DNA of 61,043 nt. Source: BJGN01 sp041159865. GTDB taxonomy: Bacteria > Bacteroidota > Bacteroidia > Chitinophagales > Saprospiraceae. Shown here piece after piece: positions 18,242-26,435 of this stretch. The position numbers and the translations under genes were made by a program. The notes beneath the pieces are model-generated. The model did not search any database and was not told the origin of the DNA. It saw nothing but the letters and a program-made list of their open reading frames with translations. How positions within the stretch are numbered: the first letter of the stretch is position 1; every line of letters begins with the position of its first letter. Location of the stretch: contig JBEAXK010000073.1 in assembly GCA_041159865.1 (NCBI GenBank), positions 1-61,043 on the forward strand, given 5' to 3'.

Positions 18242-20644
18242 GTGCTATTGTCCAGATCCACCTTTTTTTCGGCAAAAAAAATAAAAATTTCTTCCCCCTC
18301 CTTTTTTATTGCTGTGGGTTGGACTTTTCTCCTTTTCGCTTATTTCTCACTTCCAGATCCTTTGTTCAATGTCCCGTACGCAGCCGTTTTAACCGATAAA
18401 AATGGTCAACTTCTCAGTGCCAGAATAGCATCAGATGGACAGTGGAGATTTTCTACCTCTGAAAATGTGGATAAAAAATATTTAGTTGCTTTAATTGAAT
18501 TTGAGGATAAGAGATTTTATTTTCATCGCGGAATAGATCTAATCGCTCTTTTATCTGCCTTAAAATACAACCTTTCCCACCCAAATAATAAAAGGGGGGG
18601 AAGTACATTAAGTATGCAGGTTATTCGAATGGCCTGGCAAAATCCACCAAGAACCTACTTTCAAAAGTTTAAAGAAGCAATCTTAGCAACAGTTTTAGAA
18701 ATAACCTATACAAAGAAAGAAATTTTAAATTTGTATGCTTCACATGCTCCTTTTGGAGGTAATGTGGTAGGAATTGAAGCAGCCGCCTGGCGATATTTTG
18801 GTAAAATGGCTAACCAAATTACGTGGTCCGAAGCCTGCCTTTTAGCCGTTTTACCTAATAGTCCTGGCCTTATACATCCAGGAAGGAACAGGCATAAACT
18901 TAAAGTTAAACGTGATAATCTCCTGAACAAACTCTATCATAAAAAAATCATCAATAAGGAAAACTGGCTATTATCTAAAGATGAACCTTTGCCTGAGAAG
19001 ATATTTTCTCTTCCACATCTGGCTAATCATTTGTTAGACAAGACTTTTCCAAATAATAAAGGGGGAATTGCATGGACAACTTTGGATATTGATATTCAGG
19101 AAAGAATGTTGGAACGTCTTAACCAGTATCAATTGTATTTGTCAGCAAATGGTATCCAGAATGCGGCAGTCCTGGTCCTTGAAGTTTCAAGCGGTAAAGT
19201 ACTCGCTTATCTGGGGAATTCAACCAATGAACTGGAAAATTATGGAAGACAAGTCGATTTAATTGCCTCAAACAGGAGTAGTGGGAGTATTTTAAAACCT
19301 TTACTCTATGCATTAAGCCTTCAGGATGGTCTTATTTTACCAACTTCCTGGTTAAGTGATGTACCCTTAAGTTATAAAGGTTATAAGCCTGTAAACTTTG
19401 ATCAAACTTACCATGGACTTGTTTCAGCTGACCAGGCGTTGATTCAATCCTTAAATATTCCTTTTGTTCAGCTTCTTAAAAATTATGATGTCAGACGATT
19501 TCATAACCAGTTAATAAAAATGGGTATAACCTCTCTTCCCTTTTCAGCCAATCATTATGGATTGTCGCTAATATTAGGTGGAGCAGAGGTCAATTTATGG
19601 GATTTATGTGGCATTTATAGTTCCATGGCGAGGTCTTTACTATTTTATACTCCCGGAAATACTAAAGAAAAATATTATAACTGGCATCCTGCATGGTATT
19701 TAACCCAAGATCGGAAAGATGTTCATTCTGAAAATCAATTTCCAGTCCTTAATCCCGGCGCTATTTACAGTACTTTACAAGCCATGATAGCGCTAAAACG
19801 ACCTGATGAGGATGGTGTATGGCAGCAGTTTCCTGGAAATCAACCCATTGCATGGAAAACAGGCACAAGTTTTGGCTTTCGCGATGCATGGGCCATTGGT
19901 TTATCCACTTCATATTGTGTAGGGGTGTGGGTTGGCAATGCCAGTGGAGAAGGAAAACCTGGCTTGACCGGTGTGAAGGTGGCAGCTCCCCTTCTCTTTA
20001 ATTTATTCAATGAATTACCTGAAAAAGGAAAGAATTTCCCTATACCTAAGAACGATTTACAGCAAATATCTATTTGTAAACTGACAGGATGGCAAGCAGG
20101 CCCATATTGTCCAAAAGAGGTTATTTTAAGCCCTAAAACTGCCCAGACAAGTTCTGTTTGTTCCTTTCATAAAAAAGTTTTCCTAACCGAAGATGGACTT
20201 TTCCAGGTTAATATGGATTGTATAGAAAATGAAAAAGTTATTACAGAAAATCGTTTAGTACTTCCGGCACTGGAAGCATTTTATTTTCGGAAAAACAATC
20301 CCTTTTACCAACCATTACCTGCCTGGCATGTTTTATGCTCACCTGAAAATGATTTTTTAGGTGCCGGCGAAATTATGAGTTGGATATATCCGAGAGAATT
20401 TACCCAAATAAAAGTTCCTCAAAATTTAGACGGTACCTTCTCAAAAACAGTATTCCAACTGGCTCACAGAATTCCTGAAAAAATGGTTTATTGGCATTTA
20501 GATGGCAATTTTATTGGTAAAACACGCATTTACCATCAAATAACACTTCAACCAAAAACAGGCAGACATCAAGTTATGGCCATGGATGAAGACGGAAATA
20601 AGATAATGACCATCTTCGAAATATTCAGTGAAAAAAAAAGATAG
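18242..20644 (+). CDS. pbpC: Penicillin-binding protein 1C
   Basis: The 800-residue bifunctional peptidoglycan synthase has an N-terminal membrane anchor at about 20-38, a family 51 glycosyltransferase domain at about 55-230 (EDKRFYFHRGID and RGGSTLSMQ), a transpeptidase domain with SxxK in SGSILKP, SxN in QSLN and KTG in WKTGTSFG, and a C-terminal PBP1C-type domain with paired cysteines (CKLTGWQAGPYC). The start codon is GTG. In many bacteria pbpC neighbours an alpha-2-macroglobulin gene; none is present next to it here. Confidence 0.95.
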   Translation: MLLSRSTFFSAKKIKISSPSFFIAVGWTFLLFAYFSLPDPLFNVPYAAVLTDKNGQLLSARIASDGQWRFSTSENVDKKYLVALIEFEDKRFYFHRGIDLIALLSALKYNLSHPNNKRGGSTLSMQVIRMAWQNPPRTYFQKFKEAILATVLEITYTKKEILNLYASHAPFGGNVVGIEAAAWRYFGKMANQITWSEACLLAVLPNSPGLIHPGRNRHKLKVKRDNLLNKLYHKKIINKENWLLSKDEPLPEKIFSLPHLANHLLDKTFPNNKGGIAWTTLDIDIQERMLERLNQYQLYLSANGIQNAAVLVLEVSSGKVLAYLGNSTNELENYGRQVDLIASNRSSGSILKPLLYALSLQDGLILPTSWLSDVPLSYKGYKPVNFDQTYHGLVSADQALIQSLNIPFVQLLKNYDVRRFHNQLIKMGITSLPFSANHYGLSLILGGAEVNLWDLCGIYSSMARSLLFYTPGNTKEKYYNWHPAWYLTQDRKDVHSENQFPVLNPGAIYSTLQAMIALKRPDEDGVWQQFPGNQPIAWKTGTSFGFRDAWAIGLSTSYCVGVWVGNASGEGKPGLTGVKVAAPLLFNLFNELPEKGKNFPIPKNDLQQISICKLTGWQAGPYCPKEVILSPKTAQTSSVCSFHKKVFLTEDGLFQVNMDCIENEKVITENRLVLPALEAFYFRKNNPFYQPLPAWHVLCSPENDFLGAGEIMSWIYPREFTQIKVPQNLDGTFSKTVFQLAHRIPEKMVYWHLDGNFIGKTRIYHQITLQPKTGRHQVMAMDEDGNKIMTIFEIFSEKKR

Positions 20645-20681
20645 CTCCTGTTCGGGGGAGACCGATGCACACAGGAGCTAT
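20631..20681 (-). terminator. Strong minus-strand terminator hairpin
   Basis: ATAGCTCCTGT and ACAGGAGCTAT form a perfect 11-base stem, with a nested TCGG/CCGA stem in the loop. On the minus strand it is followed by C and nine T, which is a textbook rho-independent terminator. On the plus strand no T-run follows. It overlaps the 3' end of pbpC and lies 210 bases past the histidine kinase stop. Confidence 0.85.
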
Positions 20682-20706
20682 GAAATACTATGAGAAAACT
20701 ACAGGT
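20632..20706 (-). ncRNA. Candidate small RNA of about 70 nt
   Basis: A perfect TACTTTTG -7 box (plus-strand 20707-20714, minus orientation) sits about 30 bases before the strong minus-strand terminator hairpin. A transcript from it would be about 70 nt, have no open reading frame, and end in the hairpin with a T9 tail, the layout of a trans-acting small RNA. The -33 position lacks TTTG, so the promoter is uncertain. The alternative is simply the 3' untranslated end of the kinase mRNA. Confidence 0.3.
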
Positions 20707-20889
20707 CAAAAGTAATCATTTTAACATACACTTTTTTTCTTAAAACCAACTAGACCCCATACTTTGACATGATAATGCCTTTCCAATTATTAAACGGTAT
20801 GAAAAGTTGGGTAAAGGGTACAAATGATTTATTTTAATCATATTTAAAATACATATATTAAAAGTATAGATACAAGTTTCCTAAGAAAG

Positions 20890-22809
20890 CTACCTATCTA
20901 AATCCATCATTGGAATAAGCACTTCAACCCTTGTACCTAACGCCATACCCGTCTCTTCATCTTTCAGATCGACTATTTTAACTGCGGGCTGAGTGCCCAG
21001 GGATTTATGTAACAATCGAAGTCTTTGCTCAGTAATTAAAGTCCCTTTAGATTTATGATGCTGATACTTAAAATTTTCTTTTTGTAAAGCCATAGCCTTT
21101 TCTCGTCCAATTCCGTTATCTTCTATGATACATAAAATGCACTGTTCATTAAACAGATGAAAATTAACTTCCAAAAAACCTTCTTTTTTTGACCTCAATC
21201 CATGTTCGATAGCATTCTCCAGATATGGTTGAACAATCATTGCGGGTACACCGATTAAATCTTCCTCAATATCATCATCTACTTTAATTTTATAGGTCAT
21301 TTTTTCTGAAAATCTTAATTTCTCGTTAATAAAAAGATAATTTTCTAAAAACTCAATTTCCTTTTCCAGACTTATAACTTCCACATCCGAATATTCCAGA
21401 CTTTGCCTCATTAATCTGGCAAATTTTGCCAGGTATTTAGCTGCATGAGTCATATCATTGGAAGTGATATAATTTTGAATACTATTTAAAGCATTATATA
21501 AAAAATGAGGATTCATCTGAGCCCTCAAAGCTTTCAATTGAAGCCTGTTGGCTTTGAGCATTAATAATTCAGCCTCTTGTTTCCTTCTTTCAAAATCATA
21601 TTTTGCTTCGAGTTCCCAAATTTTATGCTGATTCAATTCCTCCACGTATTTTGCTGTAAAATCAGCATGTAATTTTTCATAGGTATAAGCAAGTTTAAAG
21701 TCCGAAGATGCCGCATAGTAAGAGGCTAATTCCTTACATATAAAAGATAATCTTTTAACATTTGAGGATTTAGAAGCCATTCTGTAAGCATGAAGCAAAT
21801 AGAATTCAGCCCCTTTCAAATCCTTGTTTTTCCATGCAATCTGACCTCGCCAAATTTCAATGGATACCAGATTTTCGGAATCCCTCTCCCCTATTTCTAT
21901 AAAAAGTTCCTCCGCTCTGTTTAGCAAAGTAAGTGCCTCGGAAAGATTATTTTTCAAAAATTGCAAATAACCTAAATTCGCATAGGCACTGGCACGGGAT
22001 AAGGCATTTTCATCATCTTCAATGTGCAGCACTTTTTCAAAAAACAAAGTGGCCTTTTCTACCTTTGAAAGAATCAGATAACCTTTTCCTACGAATAGGC
22101 ATAACCAGGATAATCTTGTTTTAATATCGGATACCTCAGCGAGATCTATGGCATTTTGATAAGCAGAAATACTTTTATCTGCATCTCCTATTATTTCATA
22201 AAGGTTACCCAATCCTGCTTGAATTATTTGCAGGAAGAATAAATCTTTATGGGTTATTTCAGCATTTGAAAGATTCTTTATTATTTTTTCTGCCTTTAAA
22301 AAAGCATCTATTGCACGAGGATAGTTGGCATAATGGAGTTGAATAAAAGCTTCTCTGCTGATTATTCTGGCATTTAAAATGGCAGAAGGATTCTTTTTTA
22401 ACCATTTTTTAGCCTTTTCAATAAGCCCTTCCGCTTCATCCATTTTGTTTAGATTGATACAGGTACCTGCATGATCAATAAACAACTCGGCCTTAAAATG
22501 GAGATCCAGCCAATCTTCAGACAATTTAATGGCTTTATTAAAATTATCGTAAGCTTTTCTATATTGATATTTTTGATTTTCTATCAGTGCTTTATACCAA
22601 TAATATTTAAAAATAACTTTTGACTCCAGATCGAAACTATTAATTTTTCTTAATTTTTCAAGATATTTAATTGCTTCTACGACATTGGTGTAGACTAACT
22701 GCGATAACAATTCATCCAATAAACGAAATTTTTCTTCCGCTTTTTTACCCTTGTTAAGAGAAGAAATAAGTTGATTGCTGGAAGGCAGATTTAAGAGCAA
22801 AAGATCCAT
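20890..22809 (-). CDS. Soluble LytS-type histidine kinase with TPR sensor
   Basis: The 639-residue protein has TPR-like helical repeats from about residue 20 to 385, a coiled-coil linker at about 390-430, a His_kinase dimerisation motif (QMNPHFLYNALNSIQ, phospho-His near 435) and an ATPase domain with YLENAIEHGL and IEDNGIGREKA. I see no signal peptide and no membrane segment, unlike many TPR kinases of this class, so it should be cytoplasmic. The ATG at 22809 is preferred over a TTG nine bases upstream. It follows the peptide gene and hairpin, and its natural partner is the LytTR regulator at 23104. The TPR array could sense an internal peptide or protein; that is inference. Confidence 0.92.
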   Translation of the reverse strand: MDLLLLNLPSSNQLISSLNKGKKAEEKFRLLDELLSQLVYTNVVEAIKYLEKLRKINSFDLESKVIFKYYWYKALIENQKYQYRKAYDNFNKAIKLSEDWLDLHFKAELFIDHAGTCINLNKMDEAEGLIEKAKKWLKKNPSAILNARIISREAFIQLHYANYPRAIDAFLKAEKIIKNLSNAEITHKDLFFLQIIQAGLGNLYEIIGDADKSISAYQNAIDLAEVSDIKTRLSWLCLFVGKGYLILSKVEKATLFFEKVLHIEDDENALSRASAYANLGYLQFLKNNLSEALTLLNRAEELFIEIGERDSENLVSIEIWRGQIAWKNKDLKGAEFYLLHAYRMASKSSNVKRLSFICKELASYYAASSDFKLAYTYEKLHADFTAKYVEELNQHKIWELEAKYDFERRKQEAELLMLKANRLQLKALRAQMNPHFLYNALNSIQNYITSNDMTHAAKYLAKFARLMRQSLEYSDVEVISLEKEIEFLENYLFINEKLRFSEKMTYKIKVDDDIEEDLIGVPAMIVQPYLENAIEHGLRSKKEGFLEVNFHLFNEQCILCIIEDNGIGREKAMALQKENFKYQHHKSKGTLITEQRLRLLHKSLGTQPAVKIVDLKDEETGMALGTRVEVLIPMMDLDR

Positions 22810-22828
22810 TTTCTGCAATTTTAGTTAA

Positions 22829-22868
22829 TAAAAAAGGGCTGTAATCATCAAAAATTACAGCCCTTTAA
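22829..22868 (-). terminator. Hairpin terminator or attenuator between peptide gene and kinase gene
   Basis: AAAGGGCTGTAAT and ATTACAGCCCTTT form a perfect 13-base stem with an 8-base loop. On the minus strand six T follow directly. It lies 20 bases after the peptide stop and 24 bases before the kinase ATG, leaving no room for a separate kinase promoter downstream of it. It therefore probably ends most peptide transcripts and lets a fraction read into the kinase. Confidence 0.85.
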
Positions 22869-22885
22869 AAGCATTTGAATAAAAA

Positions 22886-23026
22886 TCATAAAGGAATAAT
22901 CCCTCCACAACCATTATTCCACGAGCCGGCAGTTTGTTTGCCACCCGTAACTTTTTTAAGGTCTTGATTTTTTACAACCTTTAATTTCTTTTGAAGCTCC
23001 TCTAATTTTAGTTCTTTTTTTCTCAT
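22886..23026 (-). CDS. Small secreted peptide precursor with double-glycine leader
   Basis: A 46-codon reading frame begins MRKKELKLEELQKKLK, continues to DLKKVTGG at residues 22-29, and ends with the predicted core KQTAGSWNNGCGGIIPL. The leader has the hydrophobic and acidic pattern and the GG cleavage site typical of peptides exported by peptidase-containing ABC transporters (bacteriocins, pheromones, and the GG-leader natural product precursors of Bacteroidota). The 17-residue core is Gly/Asn rich with a single Cys. It has a perfect promoter 29 bases upstream and a terminator just downstream. It lies between a LytTR regulator and a LytS-type kinase on the same strand. No exporter or modifying enzyme is adjacent. 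Signal or bacteriocin function is inference. Confidence 0.8.
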   Translation of the reverse strand: MRKKELKLEELQKKLKVVKNQDLKKVTGGKQTAGSWNNGCGGIIPL

Positions 23027-23054
23027 AGTTTGTAAAAATTAAAATGTAGTAATA

Positions 23055-23085
23055 CAAAAGTAATAAAATAAAATGATTGTTCAAA
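23055..23085 (-). promoter_or_regulatory. Promoter of the GG-leader peptide gene (TTTG-N19-TACTTTTG)
   Basis: On the minus strand TTTG is followed after 19 bases by TACTTTTG, a perfect match to the Bacteroidota promoter consensus. It lies in the 77-base gap between the response-regulator stop and the peptide ATG, so the peptide has its own transcript with a leader of about 20 bases. Confidence 0.8.
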
Positions 23086-23103
23086 GAAAATACTTCCCTA
23101 CAC

Positions 23104-23865
23104 TCAATTTCCTTCCTGAAGCTCCCTTAATTTATCGAGAAAAGAGGCCCTTCTTCTCCTTGAAACCTCAATTTGAGTATCATCTTCCATAATGACAATA
23201 TTACCGTCCCCTTTTAGATACTTTTTCATGCAATTAAGATTAATAACATGTCTTTTATGAACTCTATAAAAATTATAAGTGGCCAGTAATTCTTCATAAG
23301 CCTTAATAGTTTTTGAAGCAGTAATTTTTTCGCCTGTTTGAAGAAAAATATGTGTGTAGTTATCCTCAGCTTCAAATCGAATGATATCCGTTATATTTAC
23401 AAAATAAATACCATCCACTGCTGCAATACTCATTTTAGAAAATACATTAGGATTATTGTAATGACTATTAAAAATTTCTAAGCGTTTTTCAATTTGATTT
23501 TTCCCATTTTTTGGTATTCTCTCTATAGCTTCTTTCAATGCATCAGGATCAATTGGCTTTAAGATGTAACCAATTGAACTGTATTCACAAGCTTTGACGG
23601 CATATTCTTCAAATGCGGTCACAAAAATAATTTCAAATTGAAACGGTCTTAATTTATTTAATAAATTAAATACTAAACCATCTGAAAGATTTATGTCAAG
23701 AAATGCTACATCTGGTTGCTTGGAAAGACCTTTAAATGTCAATATGGCATCTTCAATACCTTCTGCCTCCCCCACAATTTCGATATTATTAGCATATTGA
23801 GCTAATAGATTTTTGAGGTTATTGCGACTATTCAACTCATCTTCTACGATAACAGCTTGAATCAC
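23104..23865 (-). CDS. LytTR-family response regulator
   Basis: This 253-residue protein has a receiver domain at about 1-120 with acidic pocket ED (8-9), phospho-acceptor Asp57 in FLDINLSDG, and Lys in YILKPID. The C-terminal LytTR DNA-binding domain at about 150-250 contains FEAEDNYTHIFL and VHKRHVINL. Such regulators pair with LytS-type kinases and bind direct repeats near promoters. The kinase is encoded just downstream, separated by the peptide gene, so these three form a likely signalling locus. Confidence 0.95.
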   Translation of the reverse strand: MIQAVIVEDELNSRNNLKNLLAQYANNIEIVGEAEGIEDAILTFKGLSKQPDVAFLDINLSDGLVFNLLNKLRPFQFEIIFVTAFEEYAVKACEYSSIGYILKPIDPDALKEAIERIPKNGKNQIEKRLEIFNSHYNNPNVFSKMSIAAVDGIYFVNITDIIRFEAEDNYTHIFLQTGEKITASKTIKAYEELLATYNFYRVHKRHVINLNCMKKYLKGDGNIVIMEDDTQIEVSRRRRASFLDKLRELQEGN

Positions 23866-23906
23866 TTTAAATATTTTTTAGGATTAAAAAAATATAATCA
23901 TTCTTT

Positions 23907-24320
23907 TTATCTGACATAACTGGTTGCAAAAAGTCTTCGCATGCTCCAGCGCCCAGCTCCATTTACCAAAACCAGAAAAAGCCCTCCCGAAATGGCCATA
24001 TTTTTCATAAAATGAACAGACATCTCTCTTTTAACTTCAGGACTTGCATCCCAGAAAGGATACAAGATAAAAGTTACTGGCAGCCAGTATAAAAGTAATA
24101 AAATAGCCCCAAAGGATGGTCTATAGCCCAGTAAAATTAGAAAACTTCCTAAAATCAGTAAAAAAATAGCTGCATTAATAAGAAAATCTTGCTGCCAAAT
24201 AATCCCGTATTCACTCATTTGATTTTTAGTGTCTTTATAAAAGAACAAAGTATCATAAGCTTCAAAAAAGAAGATAAAGGAAATAAAAATACGGCCTATT
24301 AAGTCAAAAATATCTTTCAT
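23907..24320 (-). CDS. DoxX-like membrane protein
   Basis: A 137-residue protein with four predicted membrane spans, beginning MKDIFDLIGRIFISFIFFFEAYDTL. The ILGSFLILLGYRPSFGAILLLLYWLPVTFILYPFW segment and the ending FLVLVNGAGRWSM resemble the DoxX/SURF4-like family. Family members are linked to redox or thiosulfate metabolism in a few cases, but most are uncharacterised. The ATG at 24320 lies 5 bases after the stop of the FAD oxidoreductase gene, so the two are probably co-transcribed. Confidence 0.8.
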   Translation of the reverse strand: MKDIFDLIGRIFISFIFFFEAYDTLFFYKDTKNQMSEYGIIWQQDFLINAAIFLLILGSFLILLGYRPSFGAILLLLYWLPVTFILYPFWDASPEVKREMSVHFMKNMAISGGLFLVLVNGAGRWSMRRLFATSYVR

Positions 24321-24325
24321 AATTA

Positions 24326-25885
24326 TCAATTTTCCTTTAAGTAATTAAATGCAGCTCGCGCCACATTTTGCCCATCCATTGCAGCTGAAAGAATACCACC
24401 GGCATAACCGGCACCTTCGCCACTTGGAAATAGTCCTTCACAATGCGGATGCATCCAGGTATTGGAATCCCTTGGTATCCGAACAGGGGAACTTGTTCGA
24501 CTCTCAATGGCCACAACAACTGCTTCAGAGGTGTAATATCCGTTCATTTTTTTTCCAAAATCCTGAACCCCTTTTTTAAGTCTTCTATATATAAAATCGG
24601 GCAAAAGAGTATGCAATGCCGATGGGGTCAGGCCAGGTATATAGCTGCTTTTGGGTAAAGACTCACTCCATTTTCCATTGATAAAATCGGTAAGTCTTTG
24701 AGCTGGTGCTTTTTGAGTACCGTTGGTTATACTAAACATTTTTTGTTCAACGTCTTGCTGGAACGCCAATCCTGCAAAAACTCCTTGTTTACTATAATTT
24801 TTAAGATCCTCCATTTCTATGGAAACAACTGTTCCAGCATTAGCAAATGGAGAATCTCTTCGCGACATGGACATACCATTGATAACAATTTCTCCCGGAG
24901 AAGTGGATGCGGGTACAATTAAACCACCTGGACACATACAGAATGAAAAAACACCTCGGTTCTCTACTTGAGTTACAAGTTTATAACTGGACGCAGGGAG
25001 TGAATCAGGTCGAATTTCCTGCCCATATTGTATCTTATCAATTAAAGGTTGTGGATGTTCAATTCTTACTCCTAATGCATAAGGTTTTTGTTCTATGCGT
25101 ATATTATGTTTATCTAAAAGATAAAAAATATCTCTGGCCGAATGACCCGTTGCCAGGATAACGGCATCACCTTCCCACATCTTTTCCGTATGTGAAATAA
25201 CCCCTGTTAATTTATTCCCTCTTTTTACAAGATCCACGACACGTTCTTCGAAATGGACCTCACCACCATAATGAATGATGGTATTTCTAAGATTAGCGAC
25301 AATTTGAGGCAATTTATTAGAACCAATGTGCGGATGAGCGTCTAATAAAATGTCTGAACTGGCCCCATGCTTTACCAGTAATTGCAAAATATTTTCTATT
25401 GAACCTCTTTTATGAGATCTCGTATATAGTTTCCCATCTGAATAAGTACCTGCACCTCCTTCACCAAAACAATAATTTGAATCAGGATCGACAATACCAT
25501 TTTGTTGAATTGCTTTTAAATCTCTTCGTCTGGCACGAACATCTTTTCCTCTGTCGATAATAATGGGTTTAACTCCTAAACTGAGGCATTGTAAGGCAGC
25601 AAAATACCCTGCAGGACCAGCACCAACAATGATGACGCTCTTTTTATGATGTACAGTTTGCCATTGCGGATCAAAATCTAATTCCACGGGCATTTGCTCT
25701 GAAATAAAAATTTGACATTTGAGCCTAATAAGTGGAACTCTGCCCCTTGCATCGATGGAACGACGCCAAATCTTATAGGTAAATTCATTATTTGACAATC
25801 CTAATGATTGAGCAATATGTTCCTTTATGGATTCCTGATTAGAAGCAAATTCGGGCAAAATACCTATTTCAATTTCTTTTACCAT
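24326..25885 (-). CDS. FAD-dependent oxidoreductase (COG2509-like)
   Basis: The 519-residue protein has a small N-terminal domain of about 80 residues, then an FAD-binding Rossmann fold starting SVIIVGAGPAGYFAALQC near residue 85 and a second conserved stretch CFGEGGAGTYSDGKLYTR near 135. Further motifs GDAVILATGHSARDIF and the C-terminal GLFPSGEGAGYAGGILSAAMDG bind FAD. It belongs to the widespread uncharacterised FAD-dependent dehydrogenases; the substrate is unknown. Downstream DoxX-like gene and upstream small secreted protein gene lie close on the same strand. Confidence 0.88.
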   Translation of the reverse strand: MVKEIEIGILPEFASNQESIKEHIAQSLGLSNNEFTYKIWRRSIDARGRVPLIRLKCQIFISEQMPVELDFDPQWQTVHHKKSVIIVGAGPAGYFAALQCLSLGVKPIIIDRGKDVRARRRDLKAIQQNGIVDPDSNYCFGEGGAGTYSDGKLYTRSHKRGSIENILQLLVKHGASSDILLDAHPHIGSNKLPQIVANLRNTIIHYGGEVHFEERVVDLVKRGNKLTGVISHTEKMWEGDAVILATGHSARDIFYLLDKHNIRIEQKPYALGVRIEHPQPLIDKIQYGQEIRPDSLPASSYKLVTQVENRGVFSFCMCPGGLIVPASTSPGEIVINGMSMSRRDSPFANAGTVVSIEMEDLKNYSKQGVFAGLAFQQDVEQKMFSITNGTQKAPAQRLTDFINGKWSESLPKSSYIPGLTPSALHTLLPDFIYRRLKKGVQDFGKKMNGYYTSEAVVVAIESRTSSPVRIPRDSNTWMHPHCEGLFPSGEGAGYAGGILSAAMDGQNVARAAFNYLKEN

Positions 25886-25912
25886 ACGTTTAAATCCTAT
25901 AAAAATGGGCCA

Positions 25913-26329
25913 TTATTCCTTTAATCCGGCTAAAATAAAAAAATTATTCGCTGATGGTCTAAAATACTCCGGTATGTAAATTTTGAGTTTTACCAGTTCT
26001 GTCATTCCATCGAATTTAGGCAGTGGCGATTGCAAAGGTTTTAAAAAACGCCAATCATCCAGGGCAAAAATCCATTTATATCGGTCTGATTGCATAAGAT
26101 ATTCAAAAATCGATTCCTTTACTCCTGACATTGAAACAGTTGTTTCAATAAGAATATCAGATCCAATCCAAAAAAGGGTATCTATTGGAAAGTTTGACTG
26201 GATATAAAACCGGGTTAAAGTATCAGGTAATCCCACAGATTGATGCACTGTTTTTGACCACTGGGCAGAAAGCTGGCAGGAAAACAAAAGTATTAAAAAA
26301 GATAATTTGAAAAATACGTTTATAGCCAT
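25913..26329 (-). CDS. Hypothetical secreted protein
   Basis: A 138-residue product with a signal peptide ending in CQLSAQWS. The mature part contains beta strands such as FPIDTLFWIGSDILIETTVSMSGV and ends LKIYIPEYFRPSANNFFILAGLKE. Similar short exported proteins in this phylum have unknown function. It lies 27 bases upstream of the FAD oxidoreductase gene on the same strand. A TAACTTTG -7-like box (minus, 26362-26369) lies upstream. Confidence 0.65.
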   Translation of the reverse strand: MAINVFFKLSFLILLFSCQLSAQWSKTVHQSVGLPDTLTRFYIQSNFPIDTLFWIGSDILIETTVSMSGVKESIFEYLMQSDRYKWIFALDDWRFLKPLQSPLPKFDGMTELVKLKIYIPEYFRPSANNFFILAGLKE

Positions 26330-26435
26330 TATTATATCTTAGCGTCCACAGGATTTAATCGCAAAGTTAATTCATTTTACATTAAATAAACCATTACCCT
26401 TGTTGTTGTGTTATGCTAAAGCTAATAAATTAAAA

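Noticed and set aside
20680..20715. An 11-codon plus-strand frame after pbpC with a GGAG-like site
   Set aside because: It overlaps the hairpin arm, is very short, and Bacteroidota make little use of Shine-Dalgarno sites; no support for translation.
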